A DNA stretch of 64,000 nt from Streptomyces marinisediminis (GCF_026262575.1 NZ_JAPKFL010000014.1:99170-163169), one strand, 5' to 3'. Counted from the first letter of the stretch, positions 36,589 to 45,777 are shown. The notes: generated by a model not told the origin, from the letters alone. Translations and numbers: made by a program.

Positions 36589-37656
36589 ATGCCGACTTGT
36601 CCGAACGGCCACCAGTCCGCGGCCGACGACTGGTGCGAGGTGTGCGGGCACCGGATCGCCGCCCCGGGCGGTCCGGCGGGGGCCCCGCCGTCCCCGCCCC
36701 CGCCCCCGCCCCCGCAGCACGGCACCGGCGGCCACGGGTACGGCTATCCCGCGCCGCCGCCCCCACCGCCCCCGCCACCGGGCGGCGACGGCGGCGGGTA
36801 CGGCTACCCGGCCCCGCCCGCGCACGGGCAGCCGGAGCCCGTGCAGCCGACGCAGCACGCCGAGCTGTGCCCGCGGTGCCGCACGCCGCGCGAGTCGCAG
36901 GCGCCGTTCTGCGAGGAGTGCCGGCACAACTTCCACACCCAGTCGGCCGCGGCGTACGCGCCGCCCGCCCCGCCGCCGGGCTTTCTCCAGCAGGCCCCGC
37001 CGGGGTACGAGGCGTCCCGGCCCTCCCAGCTGAACCGCCCGGCCGAGCCCATACCCCCGCAGGCCCCACCGCACCCGGGCCAGCGCGAGCACGACGACTG
37101 GAACCTCGCGCCCCCGGCCGCCCCGCACGGCCCGCCCGTCCAGCACCAGGCTCCGCAGCAGCACCAGCCACCACCCGCCCAGCATCAGGCACCCGCCCAG
37201 CCGCAGGCGCCGACGGGCTACGGGTACCCCGGCCCCGGGCAGCAGCAGGAGGTGGGCTGGCTGGTCACCATCGGGCCGGACCGCGAGTACTTCACCGCGA
37301 TGATGCAGCGCAGCGGACCGGAGGGGGCGTCGCTGAACCTGCCCGCCTACGCGCCCGAGCAGCAGGTGCGGCTGGCCGGTCAGCAGGTCAGCATCGGACG
37401 CAGGCGGCAGTCCACGGGCGAGGCGCCCGACATCGACCTCTCCCGCCCCCCGGAGGACCCGGGCGTCTCCCACCAGCACGCGCTGCTGGTGCGCCAGCCC
37501 GACGGCGGCTGGGCGGTCGTCGATCAGGACTCGACCAACGGCACCACGCTCAACGGCGCCGAGGACCCGATCCAGCCGTTCGTCCCGGTGCCGCTGCGGC
37601 CGGGCGACCGCGTCCACGTCGGCGCCTGGACGACGCTCACCGTCCACCGGGGCTGA
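36589..37656 (+). CDS. FHA-domain protein with two zinc-ribbon motifs
   Basis: A 355-aa protein. An N-terminal zinc ribbon (CPNGH...CEVCGH) is followed by Pro-rich linkers, a second ribbon (CPRCRTPRESQAPFCEECRH), more low-complexity Pro/Gln/His, and a C-terminal FHA domain (about 260-352). The phosphothreonine-binding residues are visible in VSIGRRRQS, DPGVSHQHALL and DSTNGTTLNG. In mycobacteria the FHA protein GarA is the PknG substrate; this protein is the obvious candidate effector or substrate here, though it is not a simple GarA orthologue. Confidence 0.88.
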   Translation: MPTCPNGHQSAADDWCEVCGHRIAAPGGPAGAPPSPPPPPPPQHGTGGHGYGYPAPPPPPPPPPGGDGGGYGYPAPPAHGQPEPVQPTQHAELCPRCRTPRESQAPFCEECRHNFHTQSAAAYAPPAPPPGFLQQAPPGYEASRPSQLNRPAEPIPPQAPPHPGQREHDDWNLAPPAAPHGPPVQHQAPQQHQPPPAQHQAPAQPQAPTGYGYPGPGQQQEVGWLVTIGPDREYFTAMMQRSGPEGASLNLPAYAPEQQVRLAGQQVSIGRRRQSTGEAPDIDLSRPPEDPGVSHQHALLVRQPDGGWAVVDQDSTNGTTLNGAEDPIQPFVPVPLRPGDRVHVGAWTTLTVHRG

Positions 37657-37857
37657 CGGCCGCGGCGCGGGGCACCCGGGGCGCACCGCGCTCGCCGAGC
37701 GGCCCGGGGCGGTGGCCGAGCGCGGCCGACACGACGCGCGCGCGGGTCGGCGGCCCGCCCCCGGGCGGGCGCCGGGCCTCCCGGCCCAGCTCACAACTCG
37801 GTTACGCGGGGAGCCCGGCGGATCTCCCGCCCCACCTGCCGGGTTAGTGTCAGGCGC

Positions 37858-38589
37858 ATGACCACACAGGCCGCGATCACAGTCGAAGGACTGCGCAAGC
37901 GGTACGGGGATGTGCGGGCGGTCGACGGGGTCTCGTTCGAGGTCGCGCGCGGCGAGTTCTACGGCATCCTCGGACCCAACGGCGCGGGGAAGACCACCAC
38001 GTTGGAGATGGTCGAGGGGCTGCGCCGCCCGGACGAGGGGAGCGCCCTGCTGCTCGGGCAGCCCTCGTGGCCGCGCGCCAAGCGGCTGCTGTCGCGCATC
38101 GGCGTGCAGCTCCAGGCGTCCGCGTTCTTCGAGAAGCTCACCGCCCGGGAGCAGATCCACACCTTCGCGGAGCTCTACGGCGTCCCCCGCGCGCAGGCCG
38201 ACGCCATGCTGGAGCGCGTCGGACTGACCGACAAGGCCGACGTCCGGCAGGACGACCTCTCCGGCGGACAGGAGCAGCGGCTGTCCATCGCCTGCGCCCT
38301 GGTGCACGACCCCGAGCTGGTCTTCCTGGACGAGCCGACCACCGGTCTGGACCCGCAGGCCCGCCGCAACCTGTGGGACCTGCTGCGCGGCATCCAGGCC
38401 GAAGGCCGCACCGTCGTGCTCACCACCCACTACATGGACGAGGCCGAGACGCTGTGCGACCGGGTGGCCGTCATGGACCACGGCCGCATCCTGCGCGTGG
38501 GGCCGCCGCGCGAGCTCATCAGTGAGCTGGGCGTCGCCTCGCTGGAAGACGTCTTCCTCCAGCTCACCGGACGGGAGTACCGCGAATGA
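37858..38589 (+). CDS. ABC transporter ATP-binding protein
   Basis: A 243-aa ABC ATPase: Walker A GPNGAGKT (39-46), signature DLSGGQEQRLSIACAL, Walker B LVFLDEPTTGLDP and the switch His in LTTHYMDEAE. The form is that of ABC-2 (drug or polymer exporter) ATPases of the DrrA/CcmA type. It overlaps the permease gene by 4 nt (ATGA). It lies 201 bp after the FHA gene on the same strand, so it may form its own unit. Exported substrate unknown. Confidence 0.93.
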   Translation: MTTQAAITVEGLRKRYGDVRAVDGVSFEVARGEFYGILGPNGAGKTTTLEMVEGLRRPDEGSALLLGQPSWPRAKRLLSRIGVQLQASAFFEKLTAREQIHTFAELYGVPRAQADAMLERVGLTDKADVRQDDLSGGQEQRLSIACALVHDPELVFLDEPTTGLDPQARRNLWDLLRGIQAEGRTVVLTTHYMDEAETLCDRVAVMDHGRILRVGPPRELISELGVASLEDVFLQLTGREYRE

Positions 38590-39689
38590 CCGCGCAGCGC
38601 ACCACCGGCGGCGGGGGCTGGCGGCCCTTCCTCACCCTGTCGCGGGCCATGGCGCTCGGCCTGCTGCGCGACCGGACCGCCGTGTTCTTCCTGCTCGTCT
38701 TCCCGCTCATGTTCCTGGTGCTCTTCGGCGCCTTGTTCAAGGACCCGGGCACGACCCAGTCCACCGTCGTCCAGGTCGGCGACGTCGAGGTGCTCGACGA
38801 GATGCCCCAGGAGACGCGGGCGGCGCTGCGGGACGTCCTGACCGTCGAGAAGACCGACGGCTCCGAGGCCGCGCTGGACCAGGCGCTGGAGAAGGTGCGC
38901 AAGGGCGAGGTGGACGCCGCCGTCCTCCAGCGCGGCAACGAGGTCGAGCTGCGCTTCTCCGCCGCCGACCAGGTCCGCGGCGGCACGGTGCGCTCCATCG
39001 TGGACTCCCTGGTGCAGCAGGCCAACCAGGCCGCCACCGGGCAGCCGCCCGCCTACACCCTCACCCCGCAGCAGGTCGAGGACGACTCCGTCCAACCCAT
39101 CCAGTACCTCACCCCCGGCCTGCTGGGCTGGGCGGTGGCGATGGGCGCCGTCTTCGGAGCGGCGTTCAACCTGGTCTCCTGGCGCAAGAAGCGCATCCTG
39201 CGCCGGCTGTGGCTCGCGCCCATCGACGCCACGTCGGTGATCGGCGCCCGCGTGGGCATCACCCTGGTCTTCGCCCTCGTGCAGACCGGCGTCTTCCTCG
39301 CGGTCGGCAGCCTGCCCTACTACGGGCTGCACCTCACCGGCGACTGGTGGCTCGTCGTCCCGCTCGTGCTCGCCGGGACGCTGGCGTTCCTGTCCATCGG
39401 CCTGCTGGTGGGCGCGTGGGCGAAGTCGGAGGAGGCGGCCAACGGGCTGGCCCAGCTCATCGTCCTGCCGATGGCGTTCCTGTCCGGGGCCTTCTTCCCG
39501 CTGGACGGGGCCCCGCGGTGGGTGGCCACCCTCTCCGACTTCCTGCCGCTGAAGCACCTGTCCGCCGCCATGCAGGGCGTGCTGACCCAGGGCGAGAGCT
39601 GGGCCGCCGCGCTGCCGGTCATCGGCGGGCTGCTGGGCTTCGGTGCCGTGGTGACGCTGCTGGCCTGGCGCGTCTTCCGGTGGGACTGA
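38586..39689 (+). CDS. ABC-2 type transporter permease
   Basis: A 367-aa membrane protein. One TM at 28-48 precedes a large extracytoplasmic domain (about 50-175, with VVQVGDVEVLDEMPQETRAAL), and five or six TMs fill the C-terminal half (AVAMGAVFGAAFNLVSW through LLGFGAVVTLLAWRVF). This is the standard ABC-2 exporter topology. The start overlaps the ATPase stop. Together they form a two-gene efflux system for an unknown substrate. Confidence 0.9.
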   Translation: MTAQRTTGGGGWRPFLTLSRAMALGLLRDRTAVFFLLVFPLMFLVLFGALFKDPGTTQSTVVQVGDVEVLDEMPQETRAALRDVLTVEKTDGSEAALDQALEKVRKGEVDAAVLQRGNEVELRFSAADQVRGGTVRSIVDSLVQQANQAATGQPPAYTLTPQQVEDDSVQPIQYLTPGLLGWAVAMGAVFGAAFNLVSWRKKRILRRLWLAPIDATSVIGARVGITLVFALVQTGVFLAVGSLPYYGLHLTGDWWLVVPLVLAGTLAFLSIGLLVGAWAKSEEAANGLAQLIVLPMAFLSGAFFPLDGAPRWVATLSDFLPLKHLSAAMQGVLTQGESWAAALPVIGGLLGFGAVVTLLAWRVFRWD

Positions 39690-39912
39690 CACCCGCCCGT
39701 CCCACCGGTGCACGGCGGGAGCCGCGACGGCGCGGCGCCCGCCCCCGTAGCGCCGGTGCCCCGCCCGCCACGGCGACCACCGGCCCGCAACGCCGGCTTT
39801 CCGCCCGCGCCCGGTCGGAGCGGTGCGTGCTCGGGCGGCCCGACGGGGCGGGCGCGGGCGGGACGGGGGGGGCGCACGACGGACCGGCGGGGCGGCCGGC
39901 CGTGGTCGGGGC

Positions 39913-40314
39913 TCAGCCCGGGGTGTTGACCATGGAGTTCGCCGCGTAGACCAGGTAGCTCCAGAGCTGTTCGGTCAGCTCCTGCGGCAGCTCCAGGCTG
40001 TCCACCGCGTCGCGCATGTGCCGCAGCCAGGCGTCGTGGGCCGCGCGGTCCACCTGGAAGGGCGCGTGCCGCATGCGCAGGCGCGGGTGCCCGCGCTGGT
40101 CGCTGTAGGTGCGCGGACCGCCCCAGTACTGCATGAGGAACAGCGCCAGGCGCTCCTCGGCCGGGCCGAGGTCCTCCTCCGGGTACATGGGGCGCAGCAG
40201 TTCGTCCCCGGCGACGCCCTCGTAGAAGCGCTTCGCCAGTTTGCGGAAGGTCTCCTCGCCCCCGGCCTGCTCGAAGAACGTCTGCGTCTGCAAGCTGCCT
40301 CGCCGAATCTCCAT
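39913..40314 (-). CDS. glbO: Group II truncated hemoglobin (GlbO type)
   Basis: A 133-aa heme protein with a two-over-two globin fold. It shows TFFEQAGGEETFRKLAKRFYEGV, the heme-pocket block RPMYPEEDLGPAEERLALFLMQYWGGP with YSDQRGHPRLRMRHAPF (His before F/Y is the proximal histidine), and the conserved Trp of AWLRHM. Group II globins bind oxygen tightly and may handle NO or peroxide. ATG 40314 was preferred; GTG 40317 is adjacent. The gap 39690-39912 shows no gene. Confidence 0.92.
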   Translation of the reverse strand: MEIRRGSLQTQTFFEQAGGEETFRKLAKRFYEGVAGDELLRPMYPEEDLGPAEERLALFLMQYWGGPRTYSDQRGHPRLRMRHAPFQVDRAAHDAWLRHMRDAVDSLELPQELTEQLWSYLVYAANSMVNTPG

Positions 40315-40386
40315 CACGCCCCCATGGTCGCAGATCACCCGGCCGGATCAGCCGGCTCCGGCACGTCTTCCTCCCCGCACCGCGCC

Positions 40387-41061
40387 CTACGCGGGAGTAA
40401 CCGACAGGCCGGTCGAACGCGTCGTGCGCACGGCGACGGAGCCGTGCGGCGTGGACAGCCGCAGCCACGGACCGGCCGACAGCAGCCGCAGCGGCTCCGG
40501 ACCGCCCAGGAAGCCCAGGGCGTGGGCGGCGTGCACGGCCCGCAGCGGCAGCCCGGTACGGCCCAGCGGGCGGGACCAGATCTCCTCGGCCAGCGCGTCC
40601 AGCCGCTCGCGGGTGCGCTCCTCCCCGGCCAGCCGCTCGGCGCGCTGGCGGAACTCGCCGACGGCGGCGGCCGCCACCGTGCGCACCGCGTCCGACGGCA
40701 GCTCGCCGAGCCGCTGCCAGCCGCGGCGCGGCGGGAGCACCCCGGCCCACGGCGGCCCGGTGACGGCGGCGGGCACCCGCACCCCGGCCGCCTTCTCGTC
40801 GAGCAGCTCCAGCAGCTCACCGGCCGCGACGGTGACGTCCAGCGTCACGTCGGCGTCCGACTCGGCCAGCCGGGCGGTGCGCACGGCCAGCACCTCGAAG
40901 CGCGCCGGGCGGGCGAAGACGGCGACCACGCCGCCGTCCGCCTGGATGCGCACGGCGGCGCTCTTCTCCCAGCGCAGCAGCCGCTCCAGGAAGGCGCCGA
41001 GCCGGGCCGCCTCCCCGGGGTCAGCGAGACGCAGGAGCTGCCGGGTCACGGAAGCTGTCAT
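40387..41061 (-). CDS. Conserved hypothetical protein (possible single-strand-like/helical regulator)
   Basis: A 224-aa soluble protein, MTASVTRQLLRLADPGEAAR at its start, beta-rich in the first half (AAVRIQADGGVVAVFARPA, FEVLAVRTARL) and helical after 110. It ends SVAVRTTRSTGLSVTPA. The ATG at 41061 lies 41 nt inside the 3' end of the thioesterase gene, so the two are likely co-translated. I do not recognise the family; the context (thioesterase, EttA, globin) gives no clear function. Confidence 0.65.
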   Translation of the reverse strand: MTASVTRQLLRLADPGEAARLGAFLERLLRWEKSAAVRIQADGGVVAVFARPARFEVLAVRTARLAESDADVTLDVTVAAGELLELLDEKAAGVRVPAAVTGPPWAGVLPPRRGWQRLGELPSDAVRTVAAAAVGEFRQRAERLAGEERTRERLDALAEEIWSRPLGRTGLPLRAVHAAHALGFLGGPEPLRLLSAGPWLRLSTPHGSVAVRTTRSTGLSVTPA

Positions 41062-41458
41062 CGAGGTAGGGCTCCAGGAAGGACCGTTCGGCGGCGGAGA
41101 GCCGGCGCGGACGACCCTCCTTGAGGTCGTAGGGCACGATGACGGTCGCCGCACGGGCGTAGACCGCGTCCGCGTCCTTGACGTCGTACCCCAGGGTGAC
41201 CGACGCCGCGCCGATCTTGCTCACCCACGTCTCGACGGCCACCGGCTCCGGCCGGTGGACCAGCGGGCGCAGGTAGTCGATCTCGTGCCGGGCGACGACG
41301 GCGCCGCTGGCGAAGGAGTCGGCGTCGGCCTCCCGCGCCAGCCGGAACAGGAAGTCGACGCGCGCCTCTTCCAGATACCGCAGGAAGACGACGTTGTTGA
41401 CGTGCCCGAAGGCGTCCATGTCCGACCAGCGCAGGGGGCAGGCGAAGTGGTGGCGCAC
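41021..41458 (-). CDS. Acyl-CoA thioesterase, hotdog fold (4HBT type)
   Basis: A 145-aa hotdog-fold protein. The catalytic block PLRWSDMDAFGHVNNVVFLRYLEEARVDF carries the Asp-x-Asp...GHVNN motif of 4-hydroxybenzoyl-CoA thioesterase/YbgC-type enzymes. It hydrolyses acyl-CoA thioesters; the acyl group is unknown. The GTG start at 41458 lies 5 nt after the ettA stop, so it is probably in the ettA operon. The upstream open frame was discarded as it runs through ettA in another frame. Confidence 0.87.
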   Translation of the reverse strand: MRHHFACPLRWSDMDAFGHVNNVVFLRYLEEARVDFLFRLAREADADSFASGAVVARHEIDYLRPLVHRPEPVAVETWVSKIGAASVTLGYDVKDADAVYARAATVIVPYDLKEGRPRRLSAAERSFLEPYLDDSFRDPAAPASR

Positions 41459-41463
41459 GTGCG

Positions 41464-43128
41464 TCAGCCCCGGGTGAGCTTCTTGTAGGTGGCACGGTGC
41501 GGGCGCGCCGCCTCCGGGCCGAGCCGCTGGATCTTGTTCTTCTCGTAGGACTCGTAGTTGCCCTCGAACCAGAACCACTTGCTGTCGCCCTCGTAGGCGA
41601 GGATGTGGGTGGCGACGCGGTCGAGGAACCAGCGGTCGTGGGAGACGACGACGGCGCAGCCGGGGAAGTCCAGCAGCGCGTTCTCCAGCGAGGAGAGCGT
41701 CTCCACGTCCAGGTCGTTCGTCGGCTCGTCCAGCAGCAGCAGGTTGCCGCCCTGCTTGAGGGTGAGGGCGAGGTTCAGGCGGTTGCGCTCACCGCCGGAG
41801 AGCACACCGGCGGGCTTCTGCTGGTCCGGGCCCTTGAAGCCGAAGGCGCTGACGTAGGCGCGCGAGGGCATCTCGACCTGGCCGACGTTGATGTAGTCCA
41901 GCTCGTCGGAGACGACGGCCCACAGCGTCTTCTTGGCGTCGATGTTGGCGCGGCTCTGGTCGACGTAAGAGATCTTGACGGTGTCGCCGACCTTGATCCT
42001 CCCGGCGTCGGGCTCCTCCAGCCCCTGGATCATCTTGAACAGCGTGGTCTTGCCCGCGCCGTTGGGGCCGATGACGCCGACGATGCCGTTGCGGGGCAGG
42101 GTGAAGGACAGGTCGTCGATGAGGACCTTGTCACCGAACGCCTTGGAGAGATTCTCCACCTCCACCACGACGTTGCCCAGGCGCGGGCCCGGCGGAATCT
42201 GGATCTCCTCGAAGTCCAGCTTCCGGGTCTTCTCCGCCTCGGCGGCCATCTCCTCGTAGCGGGCGAGACGGGCCTTGGACTTGGCCTGGCGCCCCTTGGC
42301 GTTGGAGCGGACCCAGTCCAGCTCCTCCTTGAGCCGCTTGGCCCGCTTGGCGTCCTTCTGGCCCTCGACCTTCAGGCGGGCCTGCTTGGTCTCCAGGTAC
42401 TTGGAGTAGTTGCCCTCGTAGCCGTGGGCGCGACCGCGGTCGAGCTCCATGATCCACTCGGCGACGTTGTCGAGGAAGTACCGGTCGTGGGTGATGGCGA
42501 CGACGGTGCCCTCGTACTTGGCCAGGTGCTGCTCCAGCCACTGCACGGACTCCGCGTCCAGGTGGTTGGTGGGCTCGTCCAGCAGCAGCAGGTCGGGCGC
42601 CTCCAGCAGCAGCTTGCACAGCGCGACGCGGCGCTTCTCACCGCCGGAGAGGTTGGTGACCGGCCAGTCGCCGGGCGGGCAGCCCAGGGCGTCCATGGCC
42701 TGTTCGAGCTGCGCGTCCAGGTCCCAGGCGTTCGCGTGGTCGAGCTTCTCCTGGAGCTTGCCCATCTCCTCCATCAGCTCGTCGGTGTACTCGGTCGCCA
42801 TCTGCTCGGCGATCTCGTTGAACCGGTCGAGCTTGGCCTTGGTGTCGGCCACGCCCTCCTGGACGTTCTCCAGCACCGTCTTCGACTCGTCGAGCGGCGG
42901 CTCCTGGAGCAAGATGCCGACGGTGTAGCCGGGCGAGAGGAACGCGTCGCCGTTGGAGGGCTGCTCCAGCCCGGCCATGATCTTCAGCACCGTCGACTTG
43001 CCGGCGCCGTTGGGTCCCACGACACCGATCTTCGCGCCCGGCAGGAAGCTCAGGGTGACGTCGTCGAGGATCACCTTGTCGCCGTGCGCCTTACGCGCCT
43101 TGCGCATGGTGTAGATGAACTCAGCCAA
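41464..43128 (-). CDS. ettA: Energy-dependent translational throttle protein EttA
   Basis: A 554-aa soluble ABC-F protein with two ATPase domains and no membrane segments. Walker A is GPNGAGKST (first domain) and GPNGAGKTT (second); signatures are NLSGGEKRR and VLSGGERNR; the arm/linker has the charged KRAKRLKEELDWVRSNAKGRQ block. It binds the ribosomal E site and gates entry into elongation according to ATP/ADP. The start is TTG 43128 (LAEFIYTMRKARKAHGDK), the only position matching the usual N-terminus and the standard 554-aa length. Confidence 0.93.
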   Translation of the reverse strand: MAEFIYTMRKARKAHGDKVILDDVTLSFLPGAKIGVVGPNGAGKSTVLKIMAGLEQPSNGDAFLSPGYTVGILLQEPPLDESKTVLENVQEGVADTKAKLDRFNEIAEQMATEYTDELMEEMGKLQEKLDHANAWDLDAQLEQAMDALGCPPGDWPVTNLSGGEKRRVALCKLLLEAPDLLLLDEPTNHLDAESVQWLEQHLAKYEGTVVAITHDRYFLDNVAEWIMELDRGRAHGYEGNYSKYLETKQARLKVEGQKDAKRAKRLKEELDWVRSNAKGRQAKSKARLARYEEMAAEAEKTRKLDFEEIQIPPGPRLGNVVVEVENLSKAFGDKVLIDDLSFTLPRNGIVGVIGPNGAGKTTLFKMIQGLEEPDAGRIKVGDTVKISYVDQSRANIDAKKTLWAVVSDELDYINVGQVEMPSRAYVSAFGFKGPDQQKPAGVLSGGERNRLNLALTLKQGGNLLLLDEPTNDLDVETLSSLENALLDFPGCAVVVSHDRWFLDRVATHILAYEGDSKWFWFEGNYESYEKNKIQRLGPEAARPHRATYKKLTRG

Positions 43129-43633
43129 GAGAAACCGTCCGGCAGTGGAGTAGGTGCGGGAATGCGGCTGCGCCGCGCGGGCCAGTTGTCCATCCTGCCG
43201 TACGGGGCACCGTTGGTGGAAACCGGCACGGGGCGCGCGGGCCCGTGTGCGCCCGCTTCCCCGGCGCGCCCGTCGGCCGACCCACCCCAGGGTGCCCGGC
43301 CGACTACGCTCCGACGCCCCCGGCCGGTGCCGCCACCCCGGCGGCGGTGGCCCGGCCGCGGCGCCGCCACGCCCGACGCCGGCCCCACCGGCGCCGTGCC
43401 CACGCGGGGCGGCGCTCCCGCCCCGGGCGGCGCACCGGCCCGCCGGGGCCGGCGTCGACATCGTGCCCGAGGGCGTCGGCACCGTGCCCCGCGCCGGCAT
43501 CACCGCCCCGCGTGGCGCGGCGCCCCGTGTCGGCACCGCCGCGCCGTGTGGGCGCGGCGCGGCACGTGGGCGCGGCGCGGCACGTGGGCGCGGCGTGTGG
43601 GCGTGGGCGCGGCGTGTGGGCGTCGGCGTCCGG
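43129..43633. other. 505-bp gene-free region with tandem repeats
   Basis: No convincing gene. It contains the ettA promoter region next to 43129, a very GC-rich stretch, and at about 43548-43625 tandem copies of a GTGGGCGCGGCGCGGCAC-like 18-bp unit that decay into GTGTGGGCGTGGGC repeats. Long frames across it are low-complexity (Arg/Pro/Ala) and not protein-like. Confidence 0.6.
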
Positions 43634-45067
43634 CTACGGGGTGGTGCGGCGCAGCATGAGCACCGCGCCGCCACCCAGCACCAGCAGTCCGACCGCCGCC
43701 GCCGTCAGCAGCGGCAGACTGCTGCCGCCGCCCGTCTCGGCGAGGTTGACCGTGCCCTCGGAGCCCTCGGGACCCGAGCTGTCGCCGCCCACGGTGACGG
43801 GCTCGCTGTGCACGGACAGGCCCTCCTCCGCACTCTCCGTGCCGAGCGTGGCGCAGTTGAGCACTCCGGCGAACGTCGGCCCGTGCCCGTCGGGCCCGGT
43901 GACGGCGATCCGGTACGCCTGGTCCTCGCCCACCGGGACGGTGACCGTCTCGGTGGTCTCGCCCGGTATGGCGTGCTCCTCGTCCCCGAGGGAGAACTCG
44001 AAGGGGGCGTCACCCCGGTTGGCGACCGTCACGGCCACCGTGCCCGCGGCGCAGTCCGGCCGGGCGGAGACCGCGGGCGCCGCGCCCTGGGCCGTCCAGC
44101 TCGCGGAGGCGCGCGCGGTGACCGTCGTATCGCTGGAGCCCGCCACGACCTGGGCCTGGCTCGCGCCGTGCGGGCCGCTGCCCGCCAGCGCGCGGCCGAC
44201 CGGTAGCTGGGCGGTCGCCTGGACCGTGAGCCCGGCCTGCGCGTCGGCCGCGTCCCGCGGGACGTCGAACCACAGCCGGTCGCCGTCCCGGGCCTCGGTC
44301 ACCTCCGCGCCGCGCAGGTCCACGACGCGCACGCCGTGCCGCGCGGCCTCCGGCCCCGGCGCGACGGAGACGTGCTGGGCGCCGGTGCGCACCGTCACCG
44401 GGCCGAGCGCCTCGCCGGGGCGTCCGGCCACGGCGGGGGACTCCAGGGTGAGCGAGGCGGACGGCTCCGGCAGCGTCCGCGCCTCGCGCTCCAGGTAGTC
44501 CGCCAGCTTCTGCGCGTCCGGGTCCGCCGCCGTGACGTCGGGCCGCCGGCCGTCCGCCCCGGCCCCGGCGTACCGCCAGATCGCGACCTGGGTGCCGGCC
44601 GCGGCCGTCCCCGGCGTCAGCTCGCGGGCGCCGGACCGCTCGGCAAGTTCGGCCAGATCGTCCACCTGCGGGTAGGAGTGGGCCACGATCCACCGTATGC
44701 GGCCGGCTTCCGGGTTGCCGTGGAGCGGGGTGGCGGCCCAGGGCGCCTCCGCGTACTGCGCGCCGTGGGCCGTCGAGCTGTACATGTCGATGCCGTAGGT
44801 CAGCAGGCTGCCGCCGCCGGTCACGGACATCTCGAAGAGCCCGGCGGCCGTCTCGGTCGTGACACCGTCGTGCGTGATCACCGCGCGGTCGTGCGCCTTC
44901 AGCCCGGCCAGGGTCGCGTTCGCCCCGCCGTCTTCCGGCGCTCGCGGCGCGGCCTCCCCCGCCGCCGCCGTCCCCGCTCCGCTTGCCACCGCCGCGGCCG
45001 CGAGCACACCGCAGAGCAGTACCGTCACCGCGCGACGGGCGGCACCCCGTCGGCGTATCGCTGTCAT
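43634..45067 (-). CDS. LAETG-anchored surface protein with degenerate thioester domain
   Basis: A 477-aa secreted protein. It has a signal peptide (about 1-37, RRAVTVLLCGVLAAAAVASG with AAA cleavage), a thioester-domain-like region (about 65-175), Ig-like beta domains, and a C-terminal sortase signal: LAETG at 442-446, a TM helix and the RRTTP tail. In related Streptomyces proteins the thioester forms between Cys in YCID and Gln in GTQVAIWRY. Here the Gln is present (Gln160) but the Cys position is Gly92 (YGIDMY, codon GGC at 44792-44794). Covalent attachment by a thioester should therefore be lost. A class E-type sortase would anchor it. Confidence 0.85.
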   Translation of the reverse strand: MTAIRRRGAARRAVTVLLCGVLAAAAVASGAGTAAAGEAAPRAPEDGGANATLAGLKAHDRAVITHDGVTTETAAGLFEMSVTGGGSLLTYGIDMYSSTAHGAQYAEAPWAATPLHGNPEAGRIRWIVAHSYPQVDDLAELAERSGARELTPGTAAAGTQVAIWRYAGAGADGRRPDVTAADPDAQKLADYLEREARTLPEPSASLTLESPAVAGRPGEALGPVTVRTGAQHVSVAPGPEAARHGVRVVDLRGAEVTEARDGDRLWFDVPRDAADAQAGLTVQATAQLPVGRALAGSGPHGASQAQVVAGSSDTTVTARASASWTAQGAAPAVSARPDCAAGTVAVTVANRGDAPFEFSLGDEEHAIPGETTETVTVPVGEDQAYRIAVTGPDGHGPTFAGVLNCATLGTESAEEGLSVHSEPVTVGGDSSGPEGSEGTVNLAETGGGSSLPLLTAAAVGLLVLGGGAVLMLRRTTP

Positions 45068-45231
45068 GCCTATCCCCTCGTCAACCCCGTGGTCTGCGGA
45101 ATCCTAGGAAACAAGCGCAACACCATCCCCAACTTTCACAGTTGCTACGCGCACCGCGTCGCAATCGTTATCAGCGCTCCACCCAAAACGGACACCGGTC
45201 GGTGTGCTGACGCTCCGTCCCCGCACGGGCC

Positions 45232-45666
45232 TCACCCCGTCGGCACCGGCGCGGGCCCCGCCACCGGCGCCGGTACCGGTACGGAAGCCGCCATCGCGTC
45301 CGCGCGGGAGGGCGCCACGCGCACCCACGCCGAGGTGCCCCGCGCCAGATCGTGCCCGACGGTGACGGCGTCGATCGTCGCGTGCGTCCAGCGCTGCCCG
45401 TCCCGTTCGCTGTCCACCACGCGCAAGCGCCCGTGCACGATGACGGGTTCGCCGACGCCCACCGAGGCCGTCAGGTTGTGCGCGAGCCCGCGGGAGGCCC
45501 ACACGGTGTAGAAGCTGGTCGTGCCGTCCACCCACATGCCCTGCTCGCGGTCGTAGCGCCGCACGTTCGACGCGAGGCGGAAGCGGACGGAGGCGCCGCG
45601 CTCGCCCTCCCGGAAGTCCGGCTTCGTCGCGACGTTGCCCACGACCGTCACCATGGTCTCGTTCAT
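45232..45666 (-). CDS. ssb: Single-stranded DNA-binding protein (second, short SSB)
   Basis: A 144-aa OB-fold protein: MNETMVTVVGNVATKPDF, RFRLASNVRRYD, FYTVWASRGLAHNLTASVGVGEPVIVHGRL. It lacks the acidic DDDIPF-type C-terminal tail of the main SSB and instead ends in an Ala/Pro/Val tail. It therefore resembles the SsbB paralogue of Streptomyces, needed for chromosome segregation during sporulation. ATG 45666 has GGAGG upstream; the frame is open further. It lies downstream of dynB with a hairpin between. Confidence 0.87.
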   Translation of the reverse strand: MNETMVTVVGNVATKPDFREGERGASVRFRLASNVRRYDREQGMWVDGTTSFYTVWASRGLAHNLTASVGVGEPVIVHGRLRVVDSERDGQRWTHATIDAVTVGHDLARGTSAWVRVAPSRADAMAASVPVPAPVAGPAPVPTG

Positions 45667-45777
45667 GCCTGACGCCTCCTCACGCACCGCCCGGCCCGCG
45701 TGCCGAGCCGGTCCCGACCATGCTGGCGCGCGGCGCACGATCGCGCTCGGGGCTGTGGACGAGCGGCCGGTTGTGGA

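Noticed and set aside
43154..44498. Long plus-strand ORFs across the gene-free region after ettA
   Set aside because: Their content is Arg/Pro/Ala low complexity from tandem repeats, and they run antisense through the LAETG protein gene.
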